Below, piece after piece: positions 46,133-56,000 of a stretch of DNA of 64,000 nt. The DNA comes from an uncultured bacterium (GTDB lineage: Bacteria; Verrucomicrobiota; Lentisphaeria; Victivallales; UBA1829), in NCBI GenBank assembly GCA_949292215.1, contig CASEYW010000135.1, positions 1-64,000 of the forward strand. The letters run 5' to 3'. The translations under genes were made by a program, and so were the position numbers. The notes below the pieces were generated by a model. The model was not told where the DNA came from. It saw only the letters and a list, made by a program, of their open reading frames with translations, and did no database searches. How positions within the stretch are numbered: position 1 is the stretch's first letter; each line of letters begins with the position of its first letter.

Positions 46133-48411
46133 AAATTCTCCTTCCGGTCCGTTGGTTTTCGAATGATTGAGAGATGGAATACGCGCCCGCCGTCGCCGCC
46201 TTCAAGATGGCGTATCGTCAGACGGACTCTCTTTTTTCCCGCTGTAAGGTTCTCCGGAATCGGATAATGGATTGTACACCATTCTCCGGGACAAAGCGTA
46301 TGGGTCTGCTGCTCTGCGACTGTGATGCCGTCGACCAGAAGTGCGATTCGGGTACAGCTCCACTCCGCTCCCCAGTAAAGCAGCTCAAGTTCGAGCGGCA
46401 GAACGGGATCACTTTCCATTGCATAACTGAATTCGCCTCCCTGCATTGCCCGGCGAAACTTGCGGTGCTGGAAGTCGCCTGTGTCGGAATTGGACTCCCG
46501 CAGTGTATGTTCGACTTCGGATTGCTGAAAACCGGGGGTGACTTCGTCAACAGTAGCCCTTCTCCGCGCTTTTTCTTGTTCCGAGATGCGGCGCAGTTCT
46601 TCCGCACACTCCAGCCAGCTCCTGCGGTTCATCACACGGAAGTAGACTCCGTAATGTTCCTCGTAGACCCGGTAGAGCGGCATCCAGTCCAGTTTCATTG
46701 CTGGGAGAACCTCCGCTTCGTTCGGATTCCTGACCGGGCGGTCCGTAATCAGGTGAGGCGGGAATTCATCGGTTCTGCCCCGTGCCTTCAGATGGTCGCT
46801 GAAGCGTTCTCGGGCGGGATCTGTTTCCTCCTCTTTTACGGGAGGCAGGACTCCTGCCAGCAGTACCGGGCCTCGAAAGAATGCGTGGCGGTCGGTGCCG
46901 GGCAGTGTTTCGCTCCGGAATTCCATTGGCAGCGATACCTTAAGGCGGTCTCCGTTGCGCCAGGACCGCTCAATTGTAAAATAACCGTCCGGACCGCTGG
47001 AGACGGGGAGGGCGGCTCCGTTCAGTAGGATTCTCATCCCGGATACCCATCCGGGCCGGCGAAGTTTCAGTGTAAGGGTACGGGAGGATATCCCCGGATC
47101 AAATTTCATTTCAAACGTTACAAGTTCCGATTCCGGAAAGTTTCCGCTCGCAATCACTTTCATCCCCTGTTCCTGCCATGTGAGTTCGGATGGAAAATAG
47201 TGGTTGATCCACAAGGTGTTTTCTGAATGGGCATAGAGTGTACGTCCGTATCGCATCGGGCTTTCCATCCCGGTACCGACACAACACCAGAAGGAGTCTT
47301 CCGGAGTTGAAAACACCTTCACCGCCACTGGCGCCATCGAGAGAAAGTAACCGAATTCTCCCGGTTTACGGCCGATATTCGCGGCAATGTGATTCAGCAG
47401 GGCCCGCTCCACGAAATCCATCACACCGGCACGAGGTTCCCATTCGAAGAGATGTTCTGCCAGTTTGATCATGTTGTATGTGTTGCAGGTTTCGGTTGTG
47501 AAGGCAGTCAGATGATCCTTTTCCGTGCCGACCGCGAAGAAGTGTTCGCTCTCTCCATTGCCGCCGTTTGCGAAACTGCGGCAGTTCACAACCCGGTTGA
47601 AGAAGAATTCTGCGGCTTGCCGGGCGTTCTTATCCCCGGTAGCGTTGTAAAGTTCGGCCAGGCCGATCACCTTTGGAATCAGGGTGTTGCCGTGCATTCC
47701 GTCGAGTTCGTCTCGTCCTGCGCGCAAGGGATCAAGCGCGCTTTTCTGGCAGAATGCGCGACAGGCAAACTCAAGAATTTCCCGCTCACCGGTCGTTCCG
47801 GCAAGATCAATGAGTGTTTCAGCGATGCCTCCGTGTTCGCACTTCAGAATTTCCTGCATCTGATCATCGTTCAGGTTTTGCCAGACTTTCATCAGATAGT
47901 GTGTCTGTTTATATGCGATTTCCCGTGCTGAGACGATGCCGCAGAGCTGATCCGCGTCACGCAGTCCCGCCATCATTTTGTGGAGTGTGTAGAGCGGTAC
48001 CCAGACATTGTTCAGCATAAATCCGCTCGCATGGATTTCACCGCACCGGAGCTTTTCAAAACAACACTTGTCCACCGCTCCTGCATAGCCATCTTCATGT
48101 TTTCTCTGGCAGCGTTCAATTCCGGAAACGAACTGTTCCGCCCGTTCGAGCGCGCGCCTGTCGCCGGTTGCGGCATAACAGGCGGCCAGCGCCGACAAAT
48201 AGTGACCGCCGGAATGCCCCGCAATGTCCCGCGCTTCCCAGCCGCCGTATGGCGGCGGAGTGGGAAGGTGCGCCTGCGCATACCAGGGAGCAAGCAGCCG
48301 TTCCGGATCCAGGAGTTCCAGCAGATAGCGGCAGTCAGTTTCCTGCCGTTCCTTCAGAACTCCCGGCAGCAGCCGGACCTCTGCGAGCGAAAACAAAATG
48401 GCTTGTTTCAT
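46129..48411 (-). CDS. GH127 (DUF1680) beta-L-arabinofuranosidase
   Basis: A 760-residue alpha/alpha-toroid glycosidase. Family marks are YGGWEARDIAGHSGGHYLSALA (about 55-77), SGFMLNNVWVPLYTLHKMMAGL and GMHGNTLIPKVIG. The zinc-thiolate site is E307-T-C309 in TTETCNTYN, with C376-C377 in SFWCCVGTGMES. In the characterised enzyme HypBA1 the corresponding Cys is the nucleophile, so the catalytic apparatus is intact. No signal peptide is seen, so it may act inside the cell. It lies seven bases after the lyase gene, in one operon with GH43. The expected product is L-arabinose, which the ara operon next door would consume. Confidence 0.92.
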   Translation of the reverse strand: MKQAILFSLAEVRLLPGVLKERQETDCRYLLELLDPERLLAPWYAQAHLPTPPPYGGWEARDIAGHSGGHYLSALAACYAATGDRRALERAEQFVSGIERCQRKHEDGYAGAVDKCCFEKLRCGEIHASGFMLNNVWVPLYTLHKMMAGLRDADQLCGIVSAREIAYKQTHYLMKVWQNLNDDQMQEILKCEHGGIAETLIDLAGTTGEREILEFACRAFCQKSALDPLRAGRDELDGMHGNTLIPKVIGLAELYNATGDKNARQAAEFFFNRVVNCRSFANGGNGESEHFFAVGTEKDHLTAFTTETCNTYNMIKLAEHLFEWEPRAGVMDFVERALLNHIAANIGRKPGEFGYFLSMAPVAVKVFSTPEDSFWCCVGTGMESPMRYGRTLYAHSENTLWINHYFPSELTWQEQGMKVIASGNFPESELVTFEMKFDPGISSRTLTLKLRRPGWVSGMRILLNGAALPVSSGPDGYFTIERSWRNGDRLKVSLPMEFRSETLPGTDRHAFFRGPVLLAGVLPPVKEEETDPARERFSDHLKARGRTDEFPPHLITDRPVRNPNEAEVLPAMKLDWMPLYRVYEEHYGVYFRVMNRRSWLECAEELRRISEQEKARRRATVDEVTPGFQQSEVEHTLRESNSDTGDFQHRKFRRAMQGGEFSYAMESDPVLPLELELLYWGAEWSCTRIALLVDGITVAEQQTHTLCPGEWCTIHYPIPENLTAGKKRVRLTIRHLEGGDGGRVFHLSIIRKPTDRKENL

Positions 48412-48418
48412 TTACTCT

Positions 48419-51400
48419 TTATTCCGTTTTTTCCAGCAGGGTGCCGTTGCGGTGGAGTTCAACCGATGGTTTGGCCTGTACGTCATAGAAATTGCGGAGT
48501 TTCAGTTGGTCGACGGTTCCATCGACGAGTTTGATTTCGATGGTATTTTCATCAAGCGCGCGGGCGGATTTCACACGGGACTTTCCCTCGTGCGGCTCAA
48601 GGACGGTCAGGAACTTCGCCTCGTTTCCGACGGTGCGGACGCTCGTGACTTTCCGCAGGTTCTCCTCCTGTCCGGCAGGGAAATCGCCGCCGATCACGGC
48701 AGTCAGTCGAACCGCATTCAACTTTGAGAGATCGAACTTCAGAACAGCGGGAGTCTTGTCGTTCTTTGGTTCTGCCGGGATCGTATCGGAACAGGGCATT
48801 CCCGCAAGGCGTACCGGACCGCCATAGTAGTCTTTGCCTGATTCCGGCTGCGCTTTGAGTCCGGTCGCAACCGGCTTGAGCGACGAGAGGGGAATTGTCC
48901 TGCCGTCGGCGGTTCGCAGGACGGCGTTGCCCCAGAAAAGCGTATCTGCGGCATCGCGTCGAACCCAGTCCTTACGGGTTTCGAGCGTCAGGGTCTTGAC
49001 GCCGGTCACATCGACATCAATCGAACCGCGGCCGAGGATCCACGTATGGAACATCCCTGCGGCGAGTTCTTTCCCATCCCCGAGAACTCGGTAGTTCAGG
49101 CGCTTGTTGATTGTCTGCGATTCCGGATAGTCGCCGAGCAGCATCTGTGCTTTCCGCGGCCAGATCTGCCAGGCTTCGATGTAAAGCTCACCCGGTTCAT
49201 GATAGTAATCATCGGTCAGTTCCAGGCGTTTGCGTGTGTTTTTTCCGTCCGCCCGTTTCCGGTTGAAATGGTGACGGCTTGTGAGTTTCGCCGGAGCGGT
49301 CATGTCAAACTCCTCGACATTGACGACGAACTGGCCGGAAGAGAGCGGTGACGCATCGAACTGTTCCCGGTGACCGGTTTTCTTCAGCCCTTCGAGCGGT
49401 TTCGCGCCGCGCAGATGAAGCAGATTGTCGAAGGTGTGTTTCTTTCCGCTTTTCAGATAGTCGGCAACGAGAACGTAGTCATCGGTAACGAGCTGCATCC
49501 GGCGCGCAAAGACAGGTTCCGTATAATCAGTGGTTTCCGTGAATGGCGGATGTTTTTTGGGAACCGGAACAAAACGTTCGGTCCCTTCCTTGATTTCTTT
49601 GACCTTGTCATAACCGCCCAGGAAAGGCGGATTGCTCCAGCGGGCGGAACCATCGGCCGCGACCGCCTGAAGATAACGTCCCGTATGGAACATCAGCGGA
49701 CGGCATTCCGAGGGCTCCTGCATCTTGCCGTCAACCACGACCATGTTGTGCGAAAGGGAAGGCTGTACCCAGAACTTGTACATGAAACTCGGATACCCGT
49801 ACCAGGTCGACTCCGGATTCCAGAAGCCGCGTCCATATCGCATCAGGCTCAGGAGGCTCAGGCGGTCGAAGTGTCCATGATATCCGCCATGAGTTCCATA
49901 CTTGAATCCAAGCTGAATCTGCTCGCGGTCGGAGCCGGACTGCGAGCGCAGGAGTGCGATTCCTGCATTGTCGCTGTGGGAGGATTCCCGGTAGAATTTC
50001 GGGGTTTTCTCCGGCAGTTCGGCGACTGCGTAAACGAGGTCGCGATCCGTGTTTTTCTTCAGAATCGCCGCGTAACGGGGATCGCGATAGGCGTAGTATG
50101 CAAGTTCGAATACATCGCCGCCGACGGAGAATTCATGTCCGTCGCCCATGCCGATCATGATGCCGCGGTAGTCGGGATAATTGAGAACTCCGTCCCACAT
50201 CTCCTTGAATCCGATGCTGTTGCGTGTGATCGGTCCGTATTTTGTGAACACCATTCCCTGATAATTTTCCAGTTCGAACGGGCGGCGTCCGGAAAGATCC
50301 GAGAGCGCGATCGGGAATTGCGTGTTCAGGAGATCAATTCCGAACGGCTTCGCCATCAGCCCGAGTTTCGTGAAACACTGCGCGCAGTGCAGATTGTAGG
50401 TGACGGACATCTCGAACCACCAGCCGTCGCTCATTGTTCCGCAGACAAACTGATCAATCAATCCGGTCGGTTCGTAGACGAGCTTGTTGAACCGCACCAG
50501 GTCATGCAGGATGAGTGCACAGGCCGTCGCCGGGACCTGATTGAAAATTGTCCAGTTTGTGATCGCGCCGTCACCCATGCGGTCGATGATCGTGTCGACG
50601 TAAAGCCGCATCGTGTGTTCGACCTGGTCGCGCTCTGCCGGCGTAAGTTTGTCGCGGATGATGTCATAGGAATTCGCCACGAGTTCGAAGGTGCCGCCCT
50701 CCTGAGGTTGTCCCTGGCTGGTCGCGTGCAGCAGCACCGGATATCCGTCTTTCGGATTGCTGAACATCAGAAGAAAGTCGCGGATCTTTTTCAGGTATTT
50801 TCCTTCACCGGTCAGCTTGTACATGATCAGACAGCTGCGCAGTTTGTGTTCGTATCCGGTGCGTAGAACGCCCCGTGTTCCCTGATCGGAGTTGACTCCG
50901 GATTTTGCGGGCGGCGTCCAGCCGTCCGCGAGCGCCTTTGCTTTGGCGAATTCCTTTTTCGCCCAGTCATACTTTTTGACATTGGCGGCGATCTCTTTCC
51001 AGCCGGTTTCATCGCGCATCAGGAAGGGAGAGGGAACGCGCTGGACCGTGATGAATTCCAGTGCTTCCGGAGCCGCGCCGGGGGTGAGCGGCGAAACTTC
51101 AACCCGTGTGATTTCGTTTGCTCCCGCGGGCAGGCGGGCCGGAACCGTGACTGTCAGTTTTACGGAGGCACTTTCGCCGGGAGCGAGGCTGAGCGTTTCG
51201 TGCGAGAGCTTCGCGCTCATTCCTTCCCAGCCGCGTTTCGGCAGAGTCAGGCGGAAGGTCTGCTTCCGGACGGTCGTGTTTTTGACTGTGAACGTGTAGA
51301 CCGCGACGCCGTTTTCCGCGGCTTTCGAGCGGATTTCCGCAGCCAGCTTGAGGAACGGCGCTTCGACGAACCGCACATTCCGGATCTCCGCCCTGCCGCT

Positions 51401-51832
51401 TTTCGCCGCAAAGGAGATCCGGCCGATGAATTTCAGGGTATAATTTTCGCCGCGTGTAAAATCAAACGAGGAGATCGGCAGTTCCACGCTCTGCCATTCC
51501 GGCGAAACGGGCAGCCGGAAAGTCGCACCCGTGCGCTCAAACCGGTCACGCCGTCCTTCAAACTCAGCGACATGCAGGGTTGCGGTACCTTCAAATGGCT
51601 TCGTGCCGGTGTTGCGTACTTCGAACCGTACAGCATAGATGTCGCGCAGATCCCAGGCCGAATCGTGTTTCTGTACCAGACCGTGAAAATACCACCCTTT
51701 CGGTCCCTTCGGTGCGGTCAGCATTGCTGGTTCGTTGAGGGGGACCGCGACGGGGTCGTTCAGTTTTACTTCCGCTGCGACTCCGGTGAGACAGATTCCC
51801 AGAAGAAGAGGAAATGCAGATTGCGTGAACAT
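48419..51832 (-). CDS. Secreted heparinase II/III-like polysaccharide lyase
   Basis: An 1137-residue exported protein (signal peptide about 1-20). N-terminal beta-sandwich domains (about 25-270) precede an alpha/alpha-toroid alginate-lyase-like domain (about 280-600, with TNWTIFNQVPATACALI and SDGWWFEMSVTYNLHC). The heparinase II/III-type beta-sandwich (about 620-850) carries the signature GTHGGYHGHFDRLSLL and the HNMVVVDGK block. An extra C-terminal domain (about 950-1137) resembles sugar-binding beta modules. The family cleaves uronic-acid polysaccharides. In this operon a pectin- or gum-type acidic glycan with arabinose side chains would fit, but the substrate is inferred. It lies 14 bases after the alpha/beta-hydrolase gene. 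Confidence 0.85.
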   Translation of the reverse strand: MFTQSAFPLLLGICLTGVAAEVKLNDPVAVPLNEPAMLTAPKGPKGWYFHGLVQKHDSAWDLRDIYAVRFEVRNTGTKPFEGTATLHVAEFEGRRDRFERTGATFRLPVSPEWQSVELPISSFDFTRGENYTLKFIGRISFAAKSGRAEIRNVRFVEAPFLKLAAEIRSKAAENGVAVYTFTVKNTTVRKQTFRLTLPKRGWEGMSAKLSHETLSLAPGESASVKLTVTVPARLPAGANEITRVEVSPLTPGAAPEALEFITVQRVPSPFLMRDETGWKEIAANVKKYDWAKKEFAKAKALADGWTPPAKSGVNSDQGTRGVLRTGYEHKLRSCLIMYKLTGEGKYLKKIRDFLLMFSNPKDGYPVLLHATSQGQPQEGGTFELVANSYDIIRDKLTPAERDQVEHTMRLYVDTIIDRMGDGAITNWTIFNQVPATACALILHDLVRFNKLVYEPTGLIDQFVCGTMSDGWWFEMSVTYNLHCAQCFTKLGLMAKPFGIDLLNTQFPIALSDLSGRRPFELENYQGMVFTKYGPITRNSIGFKEMWDGVLNYPDYRGIMIGMGDGHEFSVGGDVFELAYYAYRDPRYAAILKKNTDRDLVYAVAELPEKTPKFYRESSHSDNAGIALLRSQSGSDREQIQLGFKYGTHGGYHGHFDRLSLLSLMRYGRGFWNPESTWYGYPSFMYKFWVQPSLSHNMVVVDGKMQEPSECRPLMFHTGRYLQAVAADGSARWSNPPFLGGYDKVKEIKEGTERFVPVPKKHPPFTETTDYTEPVFARRMQLVTDDYVLVADYLKSGKKHTFDNLLHLRGAKPLEGLKKTGHREQFDASPLSSGQFVVNVEEFDMTAPAKLTSRHHFNRKRADGKNTRKRLELTDDYYHEPGELYIEAWQIWPRKAQMLLGDYPESQTINKRLNYRVLGDGKELAAGMFHTWILGRGSIDVDVTGVKTLTLETRKDWVRRDAADTLFWGNAVLRTADGRTIPLSSLKPVATGLKAQPESGKDYYGGPVRLAGMPCSDTIPAEPKNDKTPAVLKFDLSKLNAVRLTAVIGGDFPAGQEENLRKVTSVRTVGNEAKFLTVLEPHEGKSRVKSARALDENTIEIKLVDGTVDQLKLRNFYDVQAKPSVELHRNGTLLEKTE

Positions 51833-51846
51833 GAGTAAGAAGTCTC

Positions 51847-54075
51847 CTATTTGACGATATGGAATGTGCGTGTAACCGGGCGTGCCGACCGGAGTTCAGG
51901 TTTGGCACCGCTGCCGCAGCCGTACTGCCACGCGGTGACTTTGACTTCGACCGGGAATTTTGAATTCGGCGGTATCTCCGTGAAAATGAGTTCCTGATCT
52001 TTCAGATAAGCGGGACCATGGTCGACGAAATACTCCACCGGCATGCCTGTATTGCAGACGGCTTTGAGGGGAATTGATTTCGTCCCCGCCTGCACGTCCG
52101 GAATTTCCGGGAACGTGATGAACTGCCGGATCCCGCGTTTGTTTTCTGCCGGGAAACCCATCGCCGACTGCAAAATGCAGCGGCGGTAGACAGCGTCTCC
52201 CGGATGGATCGCATTGAGCGTAAACGAATGGGAACGTCCACTCTTGTTGAATCCGAAGCGGTCAAACCGCACTGCGATGGTTTCGTCGTCGATCCGCACT
52301 GCAGGGCCGCTGGAGGGATAAATCCGCACGTTTCCCGGATCGTTCCCGTGGACAAGCCCGGTCACAGTTTTCCCGTTCCGATTTGTGAGGGTATCCGCGA
52401 ATCCCCCCTTGATCTTAAACGAGAGCCCATCCTTTTCCGGCTGGAAATTCGGGTGTACCTGGAAGTGGTCGCCGCGCCGGGGCAGCATTTTGCCGTTCTG
52501 CACATAGCCGAGTTCCTGACGCTTTTTGCCGCGATAGAGGGCCTCGTGCGCCTCGTGGAATTTTGCGTGTTCCTCATCGAAGACCCAGTTGTTTTCGGGA
52601 CCCCAGTGTCCGATCTTTGCCGGTTTGAAAGAGCCTGCGGGGGCGGGGGGAACACGCGGCGGATTGTCACCCTGCCAGAAGTCGATGTTCCAGCCATCGG
52701 AGACCGCAACCTTCCGCAGAGGGAGAGTGCCGACGCCGCGCGCCCTGTCCGCCTTCATGAGATATTTTCCCATGTAATCAATGATTTCATCGTTGATGTC
52801 GAAATGAGTCGAACCGGGATCGGAGATTTCTGTGAGCACAATGCCCGGCATCTTGCTGCGAACGATCAGCGGACGGTCGTTCCCGACCGGGCCGTAGCCG
52901 CCGGTGCGCTGCAGAAACGGGATTCCTTCCATGCGTTTGAGGTCGTCCGGCGTGATGGTCGGATTTTTCCCGAAGCTGCGGTCGTGGAAAACCCCGGGAG
53001 CGGTCCCGTCAAACGAGATTCCAGAGATCGTTCGTTCGGGCTTCCACGCAGCGAGCTGATAGGGAAAGTCCGCCATTGCGGAATGACCGAGTCCGATGAA
53101 CGGTGCCGTTTCCAGCTCCGGATAGCCGGTGATCTCGGCAAATTTGCGGAACATCGCTTCGAGTGGTTTTGTGTGCGCCGGATTGCGCGGATCAAGATTT
53201 CCATTCCACGGCTTGCCCGAAAAATAGGTGGGAGCAATCCAGATACAGCCATAGTTCAGTTTCTGCATGTAATCCCGGAACTTCGGGTGTTCCATGATCG
53301 GACGTTCGAGCATATTATACTGGCCGATCACGAGACCGCGTACATGCGTGGTCTTTTCCGGAATGTAGAGGAATGCTTTCGACGGTTTGCCTGTCTCATG
53401 GCTGATTGATCCGGGAATATCAATCGACCATTGCCAGACCGCCTTGTCGAGCTCCATCCCGCGAAAAGGCGATTGGATCTTCTGCGCTTCCGGAATCGGG
53501 TCAAACGCACCGGAAATGGTGCTGCCCTTGAATTTTGCGCGCTCTTTATAGTGTTCGCAATGTGCTTTCCCTTCCATGCCGTAGAAAATGAGGATTGATT
53601 TCACCCGGCCTGGAGCCGGATCATCCTTGCCGTTGATGCCAAGCGTCGGAAAATCAAGCGATACTTCCCGGTTGGAGGCGATGATTTCCCGCATTTTCTC
53701 CGTGATGTTGAGATAGTTGCCGTTGTCACCGAACCAGGCGCTGCCGAGTTGAAACTCCTGCGAGAGCGGCGTATTCGCCGCAACTCCGCCGAAGGTGCGT
53801 TCGTTGAGTTCCGCGGTTTTTTCCTTGCCGTCATTGTCCTTATAGTTCACGATGAGTTTCTTGGCAACGCCGGGAGCAGGATCCTTTCCAGCCATTCTGT
53901 TGCCTTCCAGCCACCCGAAATAAAGATTGTCATTTATTTTCAACTTCCGGAATGCGGTGGTTATGTCGGCCCAGCGGTCGCCGGAGCCGAATTTCGCACT
54001 CTGGATCTCAAGCGCCGACATTGCAAACGGAATGCAGAACGCCGTCATGATCAACAATCGATGGATTCGTTTCAT
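51847..54075 (-). CDS. Secreted alpha/beta-hydrolase-like protein, possible carbohydrate esterase
   Basis: A 742-residue exported protein (signal peptide about 1-20, FAMSALE). The first ~150 residues form a domain with SAKFGSGDRWADITTAFRKLK. The central part (about 215-450) looks like an alpha/beta hydrolase with nucleophile elbow GLGHSAMADFP (Ser near 350), a following FDGTAPG strand and a possible His in PGSTHFDIND. The C-terminal ~250 residues are unassigned beta-rich sequence. An acetyl or feruloyl esterase role would fit a polysaccharide operon, but this is inference. It lies between the symporter and lyase genes with short gaps. Confidence 0.65.
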   Translation of the reverse strand: MKRIHRLLIMTAFCIPFAMSALEIQSAKFGSGDRWADITTAFRKLKINDNLYFGWLEGNRMAGKDPAPGVAKKLIVNYKDNDGKEKTAELNERTFGGVAANTPLSQEFQLGSAWFGDNGNYLNITEKMREIIASNREVSLDFPTLGINGKDDPAPGRVKSILIFYGMEGKAHCEHYKERAKFKGSTISGAFDPIPEAQKIQSPFRGMELDKAVWQWSIDIPGSISHETGKPSKAFLYIPEKTTHVRGLVIGQYNMLERPIMEHPKFRDYMQKLNYGCIWIAPTYFSGKPWNGNLDPRNPAHTKPLEAMFRKFAEITGYPELETAPFIGLGHSAMADFPYQLAAWKPERTISGISFDGTAPGVFHDRSFGKNPTITPDDLKRMEGIPFLQRTGGYGPVGNDRPLIVRSKMPGIVLTEISDPGSTHFDINDEIIDYMGKYLMKADRARGVGTLPLRKVAVSDGWNIDFWQGDNPPRVPPAPAGSFKPAKIGHWGPENNWVFDEEHAKFHEAHEALYRGKKRQELGYVQNGKMLPRRGDHFQVHPNFQPEKDGLSFKIKGGFADTLTNRNGKTVTGLVHGNDPGNVRIYPSSGPAVRIDDETIAVRFDRFGFNKSGRSHSFTLNAIHPGDAVYRRCILQSAMGFPAENKRGIRQFITFPEIPDVQAGTKSIPLKAVCNTGMPVEYFVDHGPAYLKDQELIFTEIPPNSKFPVEVKVTAWQYGCGSGAKPELRSARPVTRTFHIVK

Positions 54076-54097
54076 TATGCTTTCTCCTCTTGAAGGT

Positions 54098-55987
54098 TCA
54101 GTTCAGGTTCGCTGTGTCTTTTTCCTTGCTGCAGCGGGATTTGCGTTTTCCGCAGTTGATCAGCCAGATCCCGAGAGCAGTGACGAAACCGCCGCAGCCG
54201 AGGATTGCAATTCTGCCTGCCGGTGCGTTGTCAAACACTAGCAGAAGCAGAATGGAGATGCCGTAAACCAGCGCCAGCATGCCCACAGTAAAGTACTGGC
54301 GCGTATCGCTGTTGTATTCCGCTGCGGCACACTCGGTTTCAGGGTCGATCGGGCGGTTCATGTCGTCGAAGAAATGCTCTACGCGTTTCTTCACTTCGGC
54401 ACTGCGCTTATCTGGGAAAAGCATCGTGGCGTAGAACCAGAGGACACAGACCGCAATCAGAATGCCAGTGGTAATTGCAAGTTTCAGATCGTTCAGTTCG
54501 CTGGCGTTGAGATGATAGGCTGAGAACCAGGCTGCCAGATTCTCTTTCGAAAGAACGAACACCAGCATCAGTGAGAAGGTGAAGCCGACTGCGAGCGTGC
54601 TCCATGCTGCCCAGTCCGGAGCCTTTTTGTGGAACATTCCGAGCATCATTGGAACTGCCTGCGGAATCCCCGTACAGGTTGCCGTGATCAGCACAAGTTC
54701 ATAGAGCGGCAGACTCTTCAGTGTTGCGAAGAAGATCGCCACGAGCGCATACAGGATTCCGAGCACCGCGGTGAACACTCTTCCGAGTTTGAGTTGCTTT
54801 TCCTCCGTGGCGTGCGGATTGATCAGCGGCAGATAGATGTTGCGGATAATTGATCCGGCAGTCGCGTTCAGTCCGGAATTCATGCTTGTAAGTGTAGCGG
54901 CGAAGATGCCACAGACCAGCAGTCCGAGCAGTCCCTGCGGCAATGCGAGCGAGGCAATATGAATGAAGCTCGCCTCCTGCGGATTCGTCATTTTCGGATA
55001 GAGTGTCTGGAGTTCCGGCAGTGTAAAGAGCACTGCGCAGGCAAGCGGCGGAATCATCACGATGAACGTGTGCGGCAGCGCTGCGAGCCAGGAGATTGCA
55101 CAGATTTTCTGAGCATCCCTGCCCGTCTTGACAAACACAAAACGCGCTGCTCCCGAGGCAAGACTGTTGGCAAGAATCGTCTGGTTCAGGATCAGCGTGA
55201 TCAGGTAGGGAATCAGAATCCACCAGCGGCTGAACTGGTTCCAGTCAACCAGTTCCGGTTTCGAACTGACCGCCTTGAAAAGCCCGGAGAATCCTCCGAT
55301 TGATTTACCGGTTCCGCCGAGATTGTCGGAATAGAGGATCAGCAGGACCGTTGCAAGTGATACGACAACCAGAATCAACATCTGGATGAAGTCTCCTGCC
55401 GTCGCCGCCCATGATCCGCCGAGCATGGTCATCACGACGATGATCGTCGTCAAGACCAGGATGAGGAACAGCATGCCGCCGTCGATTCCAAGCCCGGTCG
55501 CAAAGTCGTTGAATGCCCCCTGGTTGAGCCATTGCAGTTCATTCGGAAATACACAGCTCATGAAGAGTGCGATCGTGTAGAGCGAGATGCCCCCGAAAAT
55601 GATGTTGAACGGCATCGGAAGCCAGGTGATGACCTGTTCATTGATCCTGCCGAAGCGATTGCGCACAGCCTCCGCGCCTGTGATGACACGCATCTGCCGG
55701 AACTTGTGAGCGGTAAAGAATACCGTGAATACCGTTCCAAAGAAGTTTGCAATCGTGAGGGTCAGAAAAAAGAGTCCACTGTAGTAAATTTTTCCCGCTG
55801 CTCCAGTGTAGGTCCACGCAGAGAAGCCCGTCATGAACATGCTCGCTGCGGCAATCCACCACGCCATATTCCCGCCTCCGCGGAAGTAGTCGCTCGCATT
55901 CCGGCTGAACGATTTGAACACCGGACCGAGTGCCAGCATGAAGAGCAGATAGAAAAGAATAACCAGATAATCCGAAACGTGCAGCAT
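54098..55987 (-). CDS. Sodium:solute symporter (SSS family)
   Basis: A 629-residue inner-membrane transporter with about 13-14 helices. It starts SDYLVILFYLLFMLALGPVFKSFSRNASDYFRGGGNMAWWIAAASMFMTGFSAWTYTGAAG, the typical SSS opening with the sodium-site region. GICGIFAATLTSMNSGLNATAGSIIRN-like sequence (residues about 355-385) is the conserved helix that follows the core. Helices continue to about 610. In this operon the substrate is most likely a sugar or oligosaccharide from the polysaccharide being degraded. It lies 13 bases after the pseudopilin gene. Confidence 0.9.
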   Translation of the reverse strand: MLHVSDYLVILFYLLFMLALGPVFKSFSRNASDYFRGGGNMAWWIAAASMFMTGFSAWTYTGAAGKIYYSGLFFLTLTIANFFGTVFTVFFTAHKFRQMRVITGAEAVRNRFGRINEQVITWLPMPFNIIFGGISLYTIALFMSCVFPNELQWLNQGAFNDFATGLGIDGGMLFLILVLTTIIVVMTMLGGSWAATAGDFIQMLILVVVSLATVLLILYSDNLGGTGKSIGGFSGLFKAVSSKPELVDWNQFSRWWILIPYLITLILNQTILANSLASGAARFVFVKTGRDAQKICAISWLAALPHTFIVMIPPLACAVLFTLPELQTLYPKMTNPQEASFIHIASLALPQGLLGLLVCGIFAATLTSMNSGLNATAGSIIRNIYLPLINPHATEEKQLKLGRVFTAVLGILYALVAIFFATLKSLPLYELVLITATCTGIPQAVPMMLGMFHKKAPDWAAWSTLAVGFTFSLMLVFVLSKENLAAWFSAYHLNASELNDLKLAITTGILIAVCVLWFYATMLFPDKRSAEVKKRVEHFFDDMNRPIDPETECAAAEYNSDTRQYFTVGMLALVYGISILLLLVFDNAPAGRIAILGCGGFVTALGIWLINCGKRKSRCSKEKDTANLN

Positions 55988-56000
55988 GATTCAGTATCCT

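Noticed and set aside
49370-50866. 498-codon open frame antisense to the heparinase-like gene
   Set aside because: The minus strand carries the lyase signatures; the plus-strand frame has no start signals or motifs.
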